Positions 1-12,762 are shown, counted from the first letter of the stretch. The stretch is DNA of 64,000 bases from Austropuccinia psidii (GCA_023105745.1 JALGQZ010000013.1:7304105-7368104), one strand, 5' to 3'. Notes: a model not told the origin generated them from the letters alone. A program made the numbers and translations.

Positions 1-820
1 CAAAGGGTTTGTTCTTTTTCCACTTGAAATTTCTTCCTTTTATTCAAATAATGCCATATCTTGATTTTGAAACTCATGGAAAAAATCATTGGAATGTGTC
101 AAGCAGGGTTATTGTACCAAGACATTACTCAATTAGCTGGGGTCCCTCTTACAACAATCTACAATACCATCTCAAATTATCAAAAATTGGCACAGTTCAA
201 ACCAAAACAAAAACAGGGCCACCTACCATCTTGAAGGATTGTGACCAATGTCAGCTTAGCTGAATCATTACTTGTTGCTCAGGCTACAAACTTGATGACT
301 GAAAGTGTAGCAACCAGAACAATTCAGCAAGAGATCCACAAGTTAGGTAAGGCATCAAGAATAGCACCAAGAAGCCTGACCTTTGACCACAAGATTTTCA
401 AGCCTGACTGCTATTTGCTCAAACTCATGTGCACCGGGGAGTTGACAATTGAGAAAAGGTTTTGTGGACCAAAAAATCAGCTTTCAAGCTGGGCAAGAAA
501 GCTGACCAAGTCCGCATATGGTGCACTCCTTAAGAGAACTTAGCTGCTAATCATTGCTCTGGATGCCAAACCATCATGGTCTGGGGTGCAATTTGTATGG
601 TGCAATGATTGATAATCTTTTTCTCAATGAATGAAATCATCTCAGCTCATTCAACAGGTTTATCAACCAGTTCTCCTTCCTTTCATCAGCCACATGGAGC
701 AAGCACCCTGGATAATGAGAAGACAATGCCGAAATCCACACAGCAACTCTCATTTTCTCACCCCCACCAAAAACCTGCTTTTCAAGTCAAGTATCTCAAG
801 CTTGGGTGGTCTCCCCACTC
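1..820 (+). pseudogene. Tc1/mariner transposase remnant
   Basis: Cut-and-paste DDE transposase of the Tc1/mariner superfamily, broken by frameshifts. An N-terminal helix-turn-helix reads IIGMCQAGLLYQDITQLAGV and is followed, after a frame change, by a GRPP-like linker (GPPTILKDCDQ). A conserved stretch SVATRTIQQEIHKLGKASRI lies at about 307-366. The first catalytic Asp, expected in a WTDES-type motif, is replaced: the frame reads VLWTKKSAFKLGKKAD (about 454-500). The second catalytic motif survives as DNAEIHTATL at about 722-751. The third motif (SPDLNP-like) is not recognisable, and sequence resembling a Tnp2 N-terminus takes over near 825. The 5' end lies before the window. It cannot be active. 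The family assignment is from motif knowledge, not a search. Confidence 0.75.
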
Positions 821-825
821 TGGCA

Positions 826-2640
826 TTCCAAATACCTCAAGATCTCAGTACCATATTTGAGCATCTCCAATTGAAGCCACTGATTGAAAACTATACATGT
901 TGTCCTCAATTTTTCTTAATGGCCTTACTAAATCTGTCATAACTGATCAATCCCACTGTCAAAGCCATAATGAACCAAATGGTCATGATCCCCCTTGCAC
1001 ACAATCATTAGGCAAATTCATTAATTTATTTGAACACCGCACTCAAAACACAACCAACATCTTACAAAAATTCATACCAACAAAACATTTCATTTATCAA
1101 CCATTCAAAAATTGGCTTTCCAGATTTCTCCAGAAGGCTGGCATTATGGAAATGGAAATTCTGCATCAACATCAATGATTCTGAAAACTTGAAGGTTGCC
1201 CAAAATGTGACATTTGGGATGGATTGGTCTGGAGATGCTTCACTGGCACCAGAAATATCAATGACCACCACTCATGTCCATTTGTGGTGCATTGGGCTTT
1301 TTCATTTGTGTGAACTAGTTTAATGCACTTGGAAGGTCAAGTTCCTGGGCCAGCATTGGACCTATCATGCTAATTTGTCTTAATCTCCCCCCAAATGAAA
1401 GACTGAAGCCAGAGAATGTCTATGTTGCAGGTGTCATCCCTGGTCCAAAGGAGCCAGCTGCCCTTCAATTAAATTACCTATTAATTCCACTAATCAAGGA
1501 GCTCAAAGAGCTGTGGCAAGGTTACCATTTTTCACCCACCTCAACAGGTCCCTCAAGATTCTTTATCTGTGTTTCCATTTTAATGGCCATTGCCCATGTG
1601 GTTTCCATGTGCTAGCTTACTGGATTTATTTCTCATTCAGCCAGCCACTTTTGTAGTTTTTTCACTATTCACAAGGCTCAAATTGAATAAATTGCCCTTC
1701 AATTTTGCTACACATGCTCATACCAAAATCATAAATCAACCATTGTAAAATGGCTTTGGGCAACCCCAAAACAACAAGCAATTTTCTCTGAGTATGGAGT
1801 GTGATATTATTTTTGGAAATTGTGCATTCCAGAGGCCAAATCAAAGATATATATCAGGTCCCACAGGAAATCAAATGACACCAACAGTTCAGACTCAGAT
1901 TCCATCACCTCCAACTGCTCTCTTGATCAAGTCACATTGAAAGAGACCCACTCCCTGAGAAGAGACACAGCAAAAATAATAAATGAGTCACTCCCCACTA
2001 CTTCCCAATGCCTACCCCTCACACAACATCCATGTAGTGGTTCTGTAGAGATTCTGTCATTTGATGCAAATTACATCCCCTCTGAATTGGATATCAGTGC
2101 ACTGAGTGATTACCAGATCAAGGGCGAGGCTCTGAAGAATCTCCAAAAAATCATATCTGATACCATAATTCCATCATCATGGACAAGACTTCCCTGAAAA
2201 ATGGTTTCCCCCTCTCATGGTAGCTTAAAAGCCACTGAATGGGCTCTCATATATATACAAGGTCTATATCTCATTTTTTAATTCTCAGTCAAAACATGTC
2301 ATTAGATAAATTCAATTCCCCCAATACACAAAGAGAAATGGGTAAATCAGAAGACCTTGCAAATGAACTAATGAAGAATACATTCCATTTGATTAGTGTT
2401 ATCAACAGTGCAACAAGTTGTACTGTTTTCATGTATGATACAACCACATTTTATGAACATTGGAAAAACTTCTGCCTGTCTAATCAACACCTGTTCCAAA
2501 AACAAAAAATTAAACCAAATCATAATTTTGCTGATCATATTCCAGACCTCTTCCAACATTGGGGCCCAGCACCATCCTCAGCCACATGGGGTATGAGCAC
2601 TTAATTTGAGTATATGCAAAGATGCCAGCAAATAACAAGA
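826..2640 (+). pseudogene. Tnp2-type (CACTA-like) transposase pseudogene, subfamily 1
   Basis: Fragments of a Tnp2 transposase (En/Spm-CACTA superfamily) occur in order across several frames. The N-terminal part is DLSTIFEHLQLKPLIENYTC plus a cysteine pair at about 843-910. QPFKNWLSRFLQKAGI lies near 1102. The core LPPNERLKPENVYVAGVIPG followed by GPKEP lies at about 1387-1455. A degenerate His/Cys segment follows to about 1700, then an acidic Ser/Asp spacer (1870-1915). The C-terminal signature KPNHNFADHIPDLFQHWGPA starts at 2512, and ATWGYE...AKMPANNKI follows after a one-base shift near 2588. No frame stays open longer than about 125 codons. This is a different Tnp2 lineage from those at 9.4-12.0 kb and 51.4-53.4 kb, judging by its C-terminal signature. 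No TIRs were located. Confidence 0.8.
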
Positions 2641-3595
2641 TATGTACATTAATTAATAATAGAAATATATTCACATTATTATACCCTTGAACTGAATAAG
2701 ACCAAATCCTTGTAGCTCTGAATAGATCATATAGATAAAACCTTACTTCCACATATCTGTCAATGTTCCAACATTTCTGTTCTCTTGAAATCCCCATCAG
2801 CCCCATTTGAAGTAAGACAACTTTTTGAATAATAGACTTCTTCCCCATTGAATCACCAAAAATATAATAAGCCACTGTGCCATGATCTACAAATTTATTA
2901 TTCCCTGGTTGAGTACTTAAAGAATTTTCATTCAACAAGGGAAATAGCTTCATGAATCAGCTTAGACACTACCATACAATCCACAATTCATCCCACTTCA
3001 AGAATTGTCTCACCTTGGTATTTTCCACTTTCAAACATTAATATCAGCAACAATATATTCAACAGAAACCAAAAATGTCAGCAACACTGTGATATGTTTT
3101 CGGAGGGGCAACACACAGCAATTTGGTATCATTAATAGCATTTTTGAAGTCTCTTATCCATCTTGCATGCTGAACAATAGCTTTCTGATCATAAAAACTT
3201 TTAAGATCAAATAATTTCTTACTAGATTTGCCTGATCTCAACATCTATAAAGCTGTTGGTTTTGATGATGGACAGTTGATTATATCTGAAGAAGAAATAG
3301 AAGGTCACTGTGGATTGTGTGACAGCAAAGTGATGTCATGTGAACTGCTTTTAATGATAAAACCCTTATTTCATGATATTTAGTATATTTATTTTTGCTG
3401 AAAATATAGTAACACAATGATGCAATTCTATCAACTTCAGTAGGATTTTTCCCAGAGAAATAACTGCCTCAAGAGTTTGTGACAGTAACTTCCCATTAGT
3501 TCACATGGCCACAAATAAATTAGTGTGTTGACATTAGGTATGGTGTGAATACGCCAATGTCATTGATTATATTACACACTCACATATCACAGGAT
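2641..3595. other. No supported gene
   Basis: A roughly 950-bp stretch downstream of the first Tnp2 remnant. Minus-strand open stretches at 2510-2953 and 3059-3244 have no recognisable motif and the first overlaps the transposase end, so they are treated as chance frames. It may be the decayed 3' part of that transposon. Confidence 0.4.
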
Positions 3596-3850
3596 CTAGT
3601 GTGGCTCCACCCATGTTACCTGAAAATTGTGAATCCCACACATCCTTTTGCCTTTGAATATGTGTGTCACACTTACACACATGCACTTGCATGGCTGCCT
3701 CCACCTGTGTCACATGCTTTTGCCTTTGAATGCATGTCACACTTATGCATCCACATCCCCAGCATTGTGTGGCTGGCTCCACTTGTGTCACCCACAAGTT
3801 GTCAATCCTGCTCATGCCCATTTGTTTTATGGATGACCTGGGAAGGTAAC
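3596..3850. repeat. Short imperfect tandem repeat, about 72 bp period
   Basis: The phrase CTTTTGCCTTTGAAT recurs at 3645 and 3717, 72 bp apart. It is surrounded by related phrases (GTGTGGCTCCAC, TGTGTCAC, CACACTTA) that mark two to three degenerate units. The tract is locally richer in C and in TGTG/CACA than its neighbours. Confidence 0.5.
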
Positions 3851-4342
3851 ACATCCCTCCTCTACATCAAGACTGGTTGAATGACCTCTTTGATGTGTGC
3901 ATGTGGACACAGGTGGGTCTTGTGTCATTTTTAGCAAACTTTGGATGGTTGCTGGAGGATTAGGGGGTGAGGAATCTCAGTTTAAGGCACAGGGGAACCA
4001 ATATTGGCTGATGTCACAAGATTTGGTGTAAGACTGGAGTGTGAAATATGCTCAACATGAGCTTGATGTGTAGTTAATCTCTGGCAATTGGCGCAACATT
4101 TGCCCTTGTGCATGCATATTTTAACAGATATGAGCTGAAAGCCATGAATATGTGCGCTGCTCATAAAAGTGCATAATTCAGGTTATCTCAGAAAGTATTG
4201 ACATTTAAGATATGACATAAAAATGTTATGTGAAGTTTTTCATGTGGAATCCAATGGTGTAATTTCTTTCCCATCTTTGTGCATTGGTTTTTGAGATATT
4301 CAAAGTTTGATGCGTGAATATGTGGTCATATCTCAAAGGCTC
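3851..4342. other. No supported gene
   Basis: Nothing recognisable. Homology to element A begins at about 4343, so the 5' boundary of copy A1 is a truncation or junction here. Confidence 0.4.
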
Positions 4343-5460
4343 ACAGTCAGGGTGGCTGGTCATGAGTCAGAGCTTTAAAGGAAAAAGCAAAGCTTTTTTG
4401 GTAGACTCAAATCCATTCAAATGTCCTTTCTCTTTATTGGGGCCTCCAAGGTAAAGGAAAAAGGAGTAGCACTACAAAACCAAACCTTACCCATATCCAG
4501 CCTCCTACTTCCCAAATACACAAATGCTCTAGTAAAGCCTCAAGGACAAAAGGGATCAAACAGCAAACCCCAATCAAACATAAAACTCCAGGTATTACCT
4601 TAGATACCAGACAGCCACTTCTACCATATTGAGCTTATTACCGTTTACAAATGATAGCAATTCATTGGTTCCTTCTGATGATAATCTGGATTTGAATCCA
4701 ATGGGAACCAAAACCTCAATATTGAAAAAAAATGACTTAGAGGTACTGAAAAAAGTCATAACTCAAGCAAAAGTCCCTTCATGGTTTTCTCATCTTCTGT
4801 GGAGACTTGGTTTCAAAAAACTTCCAAACATGCAAAGAAGCAAAGTGGCAAATTTTGTTTACCTTTTATCTACCTTTGGCACTTGTACCAATATGGAGTT
4901 CACAAAGACCTCATAGGGAGGAAAGGTTAAACTGACCAGGGAATTTCCTCCATAAGGATCTTTTACTCAAATCCCTACTTTCATCAGTTACATTAACAAA
5001 TATGCTACTCAAAACAAGCATTCATGAGGAAAATCTTGCTAAGATTCAAAGGACTACACAGACTTATGGTGAAACTCTCCATTTGGGATGGCCCATGATA
5101 AACTCCAAACACAACAATTACCAAAGGTCATCAAGGAGCTAGGCCCCCCAAGAAGCTTACCAAATATGAAAGGATGAAGCATACATTTGAGGACATACCA
5201 GAAAATGATAAGCCATGTTGAGTTTGAATTACTTTTTTCTTATGTCAAAAAGACAGCCTCCTACAGTACTTACCCACATATAACCAATTGTAGCTCAGAT
5301 ATCCCAAGCAATAATGAAAAGATGGATCTCTAAGGTACAATATCAGTGGATTTCCCAATTGCCTAATCTTAAACAAAGTGTTGGTAGGAAAAATCCCCTA
5401 ATTGCTCTGAATCAATCAAAAATATCAGAGCCAGTCATACAATTCAATTGCATGATACCG
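4343..5460 (+). pseudogene. Element A tnp2 transposase, central/C-terminal part (A1)
   Basis: It matches the A4 transposase from about 52780 onward. A basic linker is followed by LEVLKKVITQAKVPSWFSHL (about 4740-4800), then LPLALVPIW (4880-4905). It also keeps a segment that A4 has lost: NMLLKTSIHEENLAKIQRTT (about 5000-5060), then KVIKELGPPRS (5125-5158) and TFEDIPENDKPC (5187-5218). These correspond to the H-x-GPP...W/YERxNG...IPxNxKP block at the C-terminus of Tnp2 proteins. Several frameshifts and stops make it non-functional. It is useful because it supplies the transposase end absent from A4. Confidence 0.65.
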
Positions 5461-7205
5461 TTTTTCAACAGTGAAGACTACTAGTATCAAGAGAGATTTA
5501 AGGGGTGTTGAAAACCTCTTTGATTGCAAAAAGTCAATAATTTTTGAAAAAAAGGTATTGTAATGTAAAATCACATGTTGAAGACAGTCTCATAGAGTAT
5601 GGCATTAATCACCATGAGCAAATTCACAACACCTGACAGCAGTTGTTGCATTTGGAAAGTACCTGGGACCCTTCCTGTGAATTAAGTTGGACCCAGGATT
5701 CTAAGTTCTTCCAAGCCACTGAAATATTACAGAATTTCCAAGATTTTATTCCTTTTTTCAACTGGATGGAGTAAATATATAATATAGTATATTAAAACTG
5801 TTTCCATGTATATTTTCATATTCAAAATAATATTTTTCAAGATAAGAAATTGTATCTAAAACTTTATCTTTTATTCAAACCATTCTAGTTTTTTTAAGGC
5901 CAAAAGATATTAAATACCAGTTTTAACAATTAATCAAAAGAAACCCTGTCTTGATTTGTAAATTCTTATTAATTTGTAGCAATATTAACTCTTATTCCTT
6001 CTTCAAAAACTGGCGCACAAATTCTCAACTCATTTGTTTTCAACTGAAGCATTTTTCAAAGAAACTTGATTTATAAAAAATATTGTTTCTTATATTTTTC
6101 AATCTCTAAAACCTCATAAGGACCAGGTAAAAAGGCTTTGAATTTTTTTTCAATAAACTCTTTTCCTCAAAAATACAAAAAACCTATATGTTTTTTATTT
6201 ATTGATTATAATTCCTAGAACTTGAGTTTGATCCTTATTTTTTCATTCTTTCATTCCTTTTTTATTATTGAGAAAATTTGTCAATCTTTATTATTAACAC
6301 AAACATTTAACTTTCTCAAAGATAAAATATCTTATTATGTGTTTTTTGATGATTTTATTTCTCAAATCAAGAGAGAAATAGTGGGCTCTACTGGAATTAA
6401 TCTAGAAATTACAACAAAATTACAGTACAGGGCCTGTAATAGCAGGTACTGTAAAAATTGTTGACAATATTACGTAAGCAGCGCTGAGAGGTCCTGTACT
6501 GTGTAAGAAACTTGATACATGTCAATAATTTTGCAGTAGCAAGGCTTGTAAAAGGCCTGCTCCTTGAATTTGAATTGAAAAAATAACATAAAATTAAATC
6601 AAAACAATTTTACAAATATAAAAATAAACTCAGTAAGATTCCTAGAAAAGAAAAATAAGATTTCACCATAAAACATGAATAACAAAACTCAAAGTGAAAT
6701 ACATGAAATAAAAATATTTTAGGGTAGTAGAAAGGAAGTTCTTTCCACTTCTTTTCTCAAAAAGATATAAAAAAATCTTTATTTGAATAATGAGATAAAA
6801 TTGAGAGCACCTCTCATAAATGTTTTTATCCTTCATTTCTGTGAGGTAGCTCTGTCATTGGCATGAATTATTTGTTGAAAAAACACTTTTTGAAATTTGC
6901 TTCTTGGTTTTTGTGTTTCTGTTTCCTCTTTCAAAAATATTATTAAAGAATATTTATGTTTCAGCATAATTTAGTAAGGACCAATAAGAGTATGTGGACT
7001 CAATATAGTTCCAATAATAATAATCAAGAATTGATATATTCTTGTTTATTTCAATAATTCAGGATGAATTTACTGAGTCTCTAAATGCTATCAGCCTGTA
7101 AAGCATAGTGTTATGTCAATCAAATCTCGAAAACCTTGTTTTTCCTTAAATCTTGTTCCAATATTTTTAAAATTGATATTAGTTATATTGTTTCAATTTT
7201 GAAAT
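5461..7205. other. A+T-rich insertion or decayed sequence, no gene
   Basis: About 1.7 kb with no counterpart in A4, where gene B begins a few tens of bases after the tnp2 remnant. It contains poly-A/T runs and a small inverted repeat (6420-6506). The 80-codon frame at 6222-6464 is low complexity and overlaps that repeat, so it is not called. Confidence 0.4.
6420..6506. repeat. 87-bp inverted-repeat sequence, MITE-like
   Basis: The left end TTACAGTACAGGGCCTG and the reverse complement of the right end, TTACACAGTACAGGACC, match over about 17 bp with small differences. An internal GGTACTGTAA adds symmetry. It could be a very short foldback element or a hairpin. No target duplication was resolved. 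Confidence 0.4.
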
Positions 7206-7207
7206 TT

Positions 7208-7660
7208 CTCTGAAATATATACTGATATCAAAGCCACTGCATATCTAGAGGATAATTCTGACATGGGAAAAGCACCAAAGAGACTTTTTTCAGTATGGCC
7301 TTGTGTACAAGGCAATTGGATCTAGCAATGACCCTTGGTACAAAAACACAGCTTGCAAAGAATAGAGTTCACCATATGCTTCAAAGGGATGGAGATAAAT
7401 TAGACTATCATTTTGATTCAACCAATTTCCCACATTTCTTACCTTTAGATTTTTATTCCACAACTTACTTGTAAACAATCTCAGAGGTTGAAAGAAACCA
7501 CTTTATTGTAAAAGGAGCAATTGGACTTCAAAATATTTTATCAGAGATTGAGGCCAAGACTAAATAAAAGGGGAGATCACATCATACCAAAGCCAGGAAG
7601 GTCTTCTCTCATTGGAATGGAAGCTGACTCAAGTATTAATATTGGTATCAATCCTCAATA
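7208..7660 (+). pseudogene. Gene B of element A, C-terminal fragment (A1)
   Basis: It aligns with A4 gene B exon 2 (53811-54332): ATCAAAGCCACTGC..., then TLCTRQLDLAMTLGTKTQL, MLQRDGDKLDY, LPLDFYSTTYL and AIGLQNILSEIEAKTK, with one frameshift near 7290 and stops near 7470 and 7565. The function of the family is unknown. The upstream half of the gene (GLKRITFQWG region) is absent here. Confidence 0.6.
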
Positions 7661-8109
7661 ATGTTTATCTCTTAGTCTGTCTTTGTACCCAAGTTTGGAA
7701 TTTTTTAATAGTTGTATATGAAACTAAGATTAAAGCTGAATTATTTAAGGAATCAACCCATTGAGAGAATACATAACTAAGCCCCAAGATGCTTTTCGAA
7801 ATTATGACCTCCAGTCATAGTTTTGGGATTATTGTAGTATTTTTGAGAACTGAACTTTCTTAAATGTTCCCAAAGCTAATGAACATCTAAACCATTTGCT
7901 TTTTGCCCACTCTGGTCTTCCATTTCTGCCACATTTATACCAACCTGAGCAAACTCACACAGATAAATTAATGTCTATCAAAAGTAATAATTATATTTTT
8001 CTTCCCAAAAGCCAATATTTCATGATAGTTCCTTCCATCTTTTTGGCTATAAGTAACCCCGCCTTTTTATTGTTTCCATTTTCATCTAAAAGTTAACATG
8101 TATAAATTA
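7661..8109. other. Gene B to gene C spacer with ATGAC/GTCAT palindrome
   Basis: Intergenic sequence homologous to 54333-54963 of A4. It carries one copy of the recurrent short palindrome, ATTATGACCTCCAGTCATAG at 7801-7820. No gene was found. Confidence 0.5.
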
Positions 8110-9219
8110 GCTATAATAATTAAACTTCAGTCAATTTGAGATGATTCATTATTTGGAATAGAGCCAAAGAAAGTTGAAAAATTAGAATTCAAATCCAAAA
8201 TCTCCAATTTTCTACCTGTGATAGTCACTTTTCTGAATATGCAAGAAAAAAATTAAGAAGGTCTCCCAAATACTTGATGGTCTGCATTTTATGTTTTCCT
8301 AGGTTTTTTTAAATATGAAGCCATGTTTAATTGAAATTTAAAGCATAATTTAGGTGGATCCTTACCCCCTGAAGCCAAGATTATTATTTCTGAATCCTCC
8401 CAACCATCAATCAGCAAATTCTTCATATCTTCTTTTGATATAAGTAATAAAAAACCCAAATTTCTCAAATTAGAAAGGAAAATAATCAAGAAGTATGCTT
8501 CAATCTTTCATTTAGCTTTACTCAACAATTTAATTGTATTTTTTGAATACTTTCTTTCTTAGAAATTGGAGATAAATTATGATATTGAAAAGGCTTACGC
8601 AAGTCAGATTACCAAATTTTTGATTCAGAACTCTTCCAACCTTAAAATGATTTTAAAACATGCCAAGACCTAAATACAAGAGCTCTATCCACTACTAATT
8701 CCAGCGCTGAAGTCAATAATTCTTTTACCAATAATAATTCAAATACAATAACTTGTCCAATCTCAACAGCAACAAAAAAAGGGAAATCAACAATAGAGGA
8801 AACCTGCATCCAACCTAAATTTATCAAAAACTCAAAAAAAACTAATTCTAATTTTATCCTTGCAGACAATAGCCCTTCAACCTCAAAAGTAACCAAAACA
8901 AGTAATGAACAACCTTAACCATATCAAAAGAAGGAAAAGCTCCCTCCATCTGGATTATTCAATCTTATTCACTCAGATTACTTTGAAGAAAAAATTAGCC
9001 ATTATCAGCCACTTTGTGTATCCTCTTGGAAGAAATGTCCGGTAAATAGTGAAGCTCAAGAAATTACCAACAAGCCATTTCCTAAAAACCCACCCAATGG
9101 AATATGCTTTCAAAGTATTGGGACCCTTAGCATAAGCAAATTGCTAGTAGATTTGGATAGATCTGGCAATTACCAAAGACAATCAACTCACACTTGCTCC
9201 AGCACAGTGATATTTATTT
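8110..9219 (+). pseudogene. Gene C of element A, 5' half (A1), split by CACTA insertion
   Basis: It matches A4 gene C from its start: IEPKKVEKLEFKSKISNFLP at about 8165-8215, then the Ser/Asn-rich linker (8690-8900), PPSGLFNLIHSDYFEEKISH-like sequence near 8950-8998, SSWKKCPVN near 9020, and SIGTLSISKLLVDLD at about 9115-9160. The original ATG is not preserved. Frameshifts are present. The gene is interrupted at 9219/14973 by the CACTA element and resumes at 14973. Function unknown. Confidence 0.65.
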
Positions 9220-9288
9220 CACTACTGTGAATAAGCTGAGGCATCAAATGCTGCATCACACTGACACGGCAGGTGACAGAATCATGGT
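9220..9288 (+). repeat. Left terminal inverted repeat of CACTA element
   Basis: It begins CACTACTGTGAATAAG and continues through a CATCAAAT and a GCAGGTGACA block that recur in the right end. The target duplication TTT immediately precedes it. Confidence 0.9.
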
Positions 9289-9399
9289 TTCAGGTCTTAG
9301 CTGGCTTCTGTTTTCCACTCCTTTATACTCATATTTTTTATTTCATCACCATATGGTACCTCTTGTTTTCTGCTAATCCCTTCTATGTCCTCCTTGCAG

Positions 9400-12003
9400 A
9401 AAACACACTATTACAGATGCCACTGGTAACACACATGCAGGATGTTTTGTGAACCGCAGCACTTGAAGTTGCTTCTTCTAGCACAAAGTCTTCTGAAACA
9501 TCAGCCAAAAACAATGAAGATGACAAAGAAGTGAAAACTGAACTCTATGCTGATAACAAGATCCATTTGCAGATTGTTTGTAAGTTCTTCTGACAATACT
9601 ATTATTTCATTTCCTAATTTTTGATTGCATTTGTTTTATACTTTATTATGTGGTCTAAGAAAAGCAAATTGCCAAGAAGCTTGCGGTACAATCACCCATC
9701 TAATTTGACTTTTTTCAAAAAATAATAAATGTCACAATATGTTGGACTCAAGCATACCACATGTCATTGAAACAATCATCAAGCGCCTCAAGCTCAATTT
9801 CTCATTGGAACAATATGTTGCCTGCCCAAGCTGTTACACACTTTAAAATGTTGAATTAGCACTGGATGAATGTGAATATCAGCTCCCATTTCAAAAGAAT
9901 ATTTGTGGTACCAGTGTTTTTCAAATCTCAAAGCTCAAGCCCTTTCCACCCATAAACTTTACATCAACAAAGCCAATGAGATCTTCTCCTTGACATGTTG
10001 GCCAAATTTGTTCATCATGTCAACCATGGCTTTGTATTCCTCAAAGCACTTTTCTCTTCCATCCTTTACTTTTGTGGCTGAAATGGTTTCTCAACTCACC
10101 TGGTGTTGAAGATAATATTGATATGTGGTCATCTCAGCTATCTTCTCAAAATAAAAGCATGGTGTTGGATGTTTCACAAGGTCAAGTCTGGAAGGTTGTT
10201 TTTGGTAGGAATCAGGATAGAATTAAGTTGGAGTTGGGATTTAACTTATTTGTGGATTGGTTTAATCCCCAAGGCAAGCAAGTTTCAATGGGAATAATGT
10301 TACTCAACTGTCTCAACCTTTCTCCCTACCTCTGATTTCAGCAATAATATACATACCTTTCTGGGATTATTCCTGCACCCAAACAGCCCAACATGATGAC
10401 CATCAACCATGTGTTGGAGCTATTGGTTGATGATCTGCTAGAATTGAATCAGGGAATCAAAATTACAGCTCCAAAATATACATTTGGACATAAAGTATCT
10501 GTGAAGCTTGTCTGTTTGATTGGTGATATTGTTGCAAATCACAAATTTGCTGGCTTTATGTCACATTCTTCCAAGCAATTCTGCTCATGGTGTGATATGA
10601 AGAAGGATGAACATTCACAATTAAGGTTAGGAAAATTGCACAATGGACAAGAAATAATTGGCACCTCATTGAAATGGAAAAATAGCCCATCAGTTTCAGC
10701 TCAAAAGCAATTTGGCAAAGAAAAGGGAGTTTGATGGTCAGAACTCAATCGCTTACCATATTAGGATCCAGTACTCAATGTATCACTTGGAGTCATGCAC
10801 AACTGGTATAAAGCTGTACTACAGCACCACTTTTGATATTGCTGGGGATTTGATAAGACAGTTATTAAGAATATGATGGTTCTGAATTAGGTCATCAAGC
10901 AATGGATCTTGACAATTTGGAAACCAGTGATGAAGAGTTTCAAAATTTTGTTGGTAACCTATCCCAAGAAGCAGCAAAAGAATCAAAATCAGAGTCAAGG
11001 AAGTGGTTGTTCCAAAGAGCATCAGCCAAATATCTTCCCAAGTGGGTGATGCTTCAAATGGAAGATTGAAGGCCAGCAAGTGGCAGGTTTTGCTTTCAGT
11101 ATACCTTCCACTAGTCACTTTAGATTCATTTTTGGAAGAAGAGCCACAAAATAACCTTCTTCTAATACATAGTGGGGCCCTGTTTGAATGTACAGCCATT
11201 GTTGGATCTAATTGAATCACAAAGGAAGATACAATGAGGTTCTCTCAGGCTTATGCCACATACCAGAAGACAGAAATGGAGTTATATTCCCTAAGATTAA
11301 GGTAAGCCCAAACCATCACTATGCAATGCATACACCTGAACAAATGAAGAGGTGGGGTCCATTGATGGGGAGCGGCTCATTGGACTGTTACAAAAAATGA
11401 AAAGCAACTCAATAAATGGTATTATCTTTAACTTTATTAACTTCCTGTGAGAAGTTAACCAGCTTATCTTTCTGAAACTTAGGTTCTATTGAAGAAACAA
11501 TGATGAAAAAATTTGGGCTAATCCAGAAACTTCAAAAATTGATCAATGTGGATGAAAAAGAAAATTCAAAACTCAAAAACAAAAGCAAAGAAATTGATGA
11601 CACCACATATTCCAAACTGCTTAAGTATTTGAATATACAATTGCCAAATTTGAAAGATTATAGAGGTTTAGAAAGCTTAAATGATGGTCTAGTTCTTCAA
11701 AATTATGCAACAGAATACAGCTTGTTTGTGTGGCATTTAGGTTTGTTTGTTTCAAAAGACCCTCCAAATGATCTAATCTATGTTAAGGGGGGTAGTGATA
11801 TCATATTTGGGCAGGTTGCACATATTTTGGACCTTGAATTTGATCAGATTCATCAAGGTCCACTCATTTTGGTCAAATGACTCCAAGATGATTTGGAATT
11901 ATTGGAGCCAGCTTTGCAAGCTTGGAAGGTTAAACATCTGGTAGTAGGCCATGAGGTCAGCTCTGTCCCAATTCAAAGTATTTTGGGATTGGGAGCCTAT
12001 TGA
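9400..12003 (+). pseudogene. Tnp2 transposase of the CACTA element
   Basis: Transposase for the CACTA element, with domains in order. An acidic N-terminal exon contains SSETSAKNNEDDKEVKTELY (about 9491-9550), followed by an intron-like gap. The segment ETIIKRLKLNFSLEQYVACP begins near 9769. WLKWFLNSPGVEDNIDMWS lies at 10072-10130. LFVDWFNPQGK (10247-10279) holds a candidate first catalytic Asp. VCLIGDIV...FAGFMSHSSKQFCSWCD (about 10510-10593) holds the second Asp and the Cys pair. WSELNRLPY and GVMHNWY follow, then SPNHHYAMHTPEQMKRWGP (11312-11368) with ERLIGLLQKM. An intron lies near 11407-11480, and the tail from 11500 runs to a stop at 12001-12003. Stops (TGA at 10332 region and at 11878) and frame changes mark it as decayed. 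Homology to known Tnp2 proteins is by motif recall. Confidence 0.75.
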
Positions 12004-12762
12004 ATTCTTCCTGCATGGGCACTTGGGTGTGAGTGCATTAGCCTCCTTGCAGTTAAAATTGACAAATTAGTTGGCTTGGAGCCATTTACTTAATGCTATA
12101 GTTTTTTATTATTTGTTTGATTTCTACAATAGGCTCCTTTGTGTAATTTAAAACATGAAATTTTAGTTCCAAGCGGATTCTCCTTATGTGTGAAGAACTC
12201 AACATTATTCTTTAAAAATCCACATCTTTTAATTTTTTGTAAGTACATTCTCTGTATCTCATAAATGTGTATGGGTGTATGCTAACCATTTTATGTGGTT
12301 GCAAAAGGGGTCATGTTGTTTTAAAATGATACATTTTTTTATTATCAAACCTGAGCCAATTTTTTTAAAAACTTATCTCTTGGGAGGATAAATGAAATCA
12401 ATCCACAAAATACAGTCACTCTCTAACAAGTCTCAATCTCTTATGGCATGACAAGCCTATTCACCAAACAAAAACCCAATATTTGATGAAAATCTCCATT
12501 TATTTAGATGATGATATACTTTGAAATCAATAAAACTCTAATATATTCAAGTAAACTAAGTAATAAGAGAACACTCATTGCAAACTTATAATACAGCCTA
12601 TTTGTTTTCATAATGTGAGCCACCTGAAAAACTTTCCATTTCAGTATCCTTATCAACCAAATAGTTTTGCACTTCCTCCTCATCTTCATCATCTCGACTT
12701 CCAACGTCTTCACCTTGGAGCATCTCAAAGCCATCACCATCACTGTCTCCTACATGCACAAA
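12004..12762. other. Intergenic region between convergent CACTA genes
   Basis: A+T-rich, 759 bp, presumably carrying the 3' ends of both transcripts. No gene or repeat was recognised. Confidence 0.5.

Noticed and set aside
2510..2953. 147-codon minus-strand frame
   Set aside because: It overlaps the C-terminal block of a Tnp2 remnant on plus and has no motif of its own.
10819..11220. 133-codon minus-strand frame
   Set aside because: It lies opposite the CACTA tnp2 gene, whose plus-strand frames carry recognisable transposase motifs; treated as a shadow.
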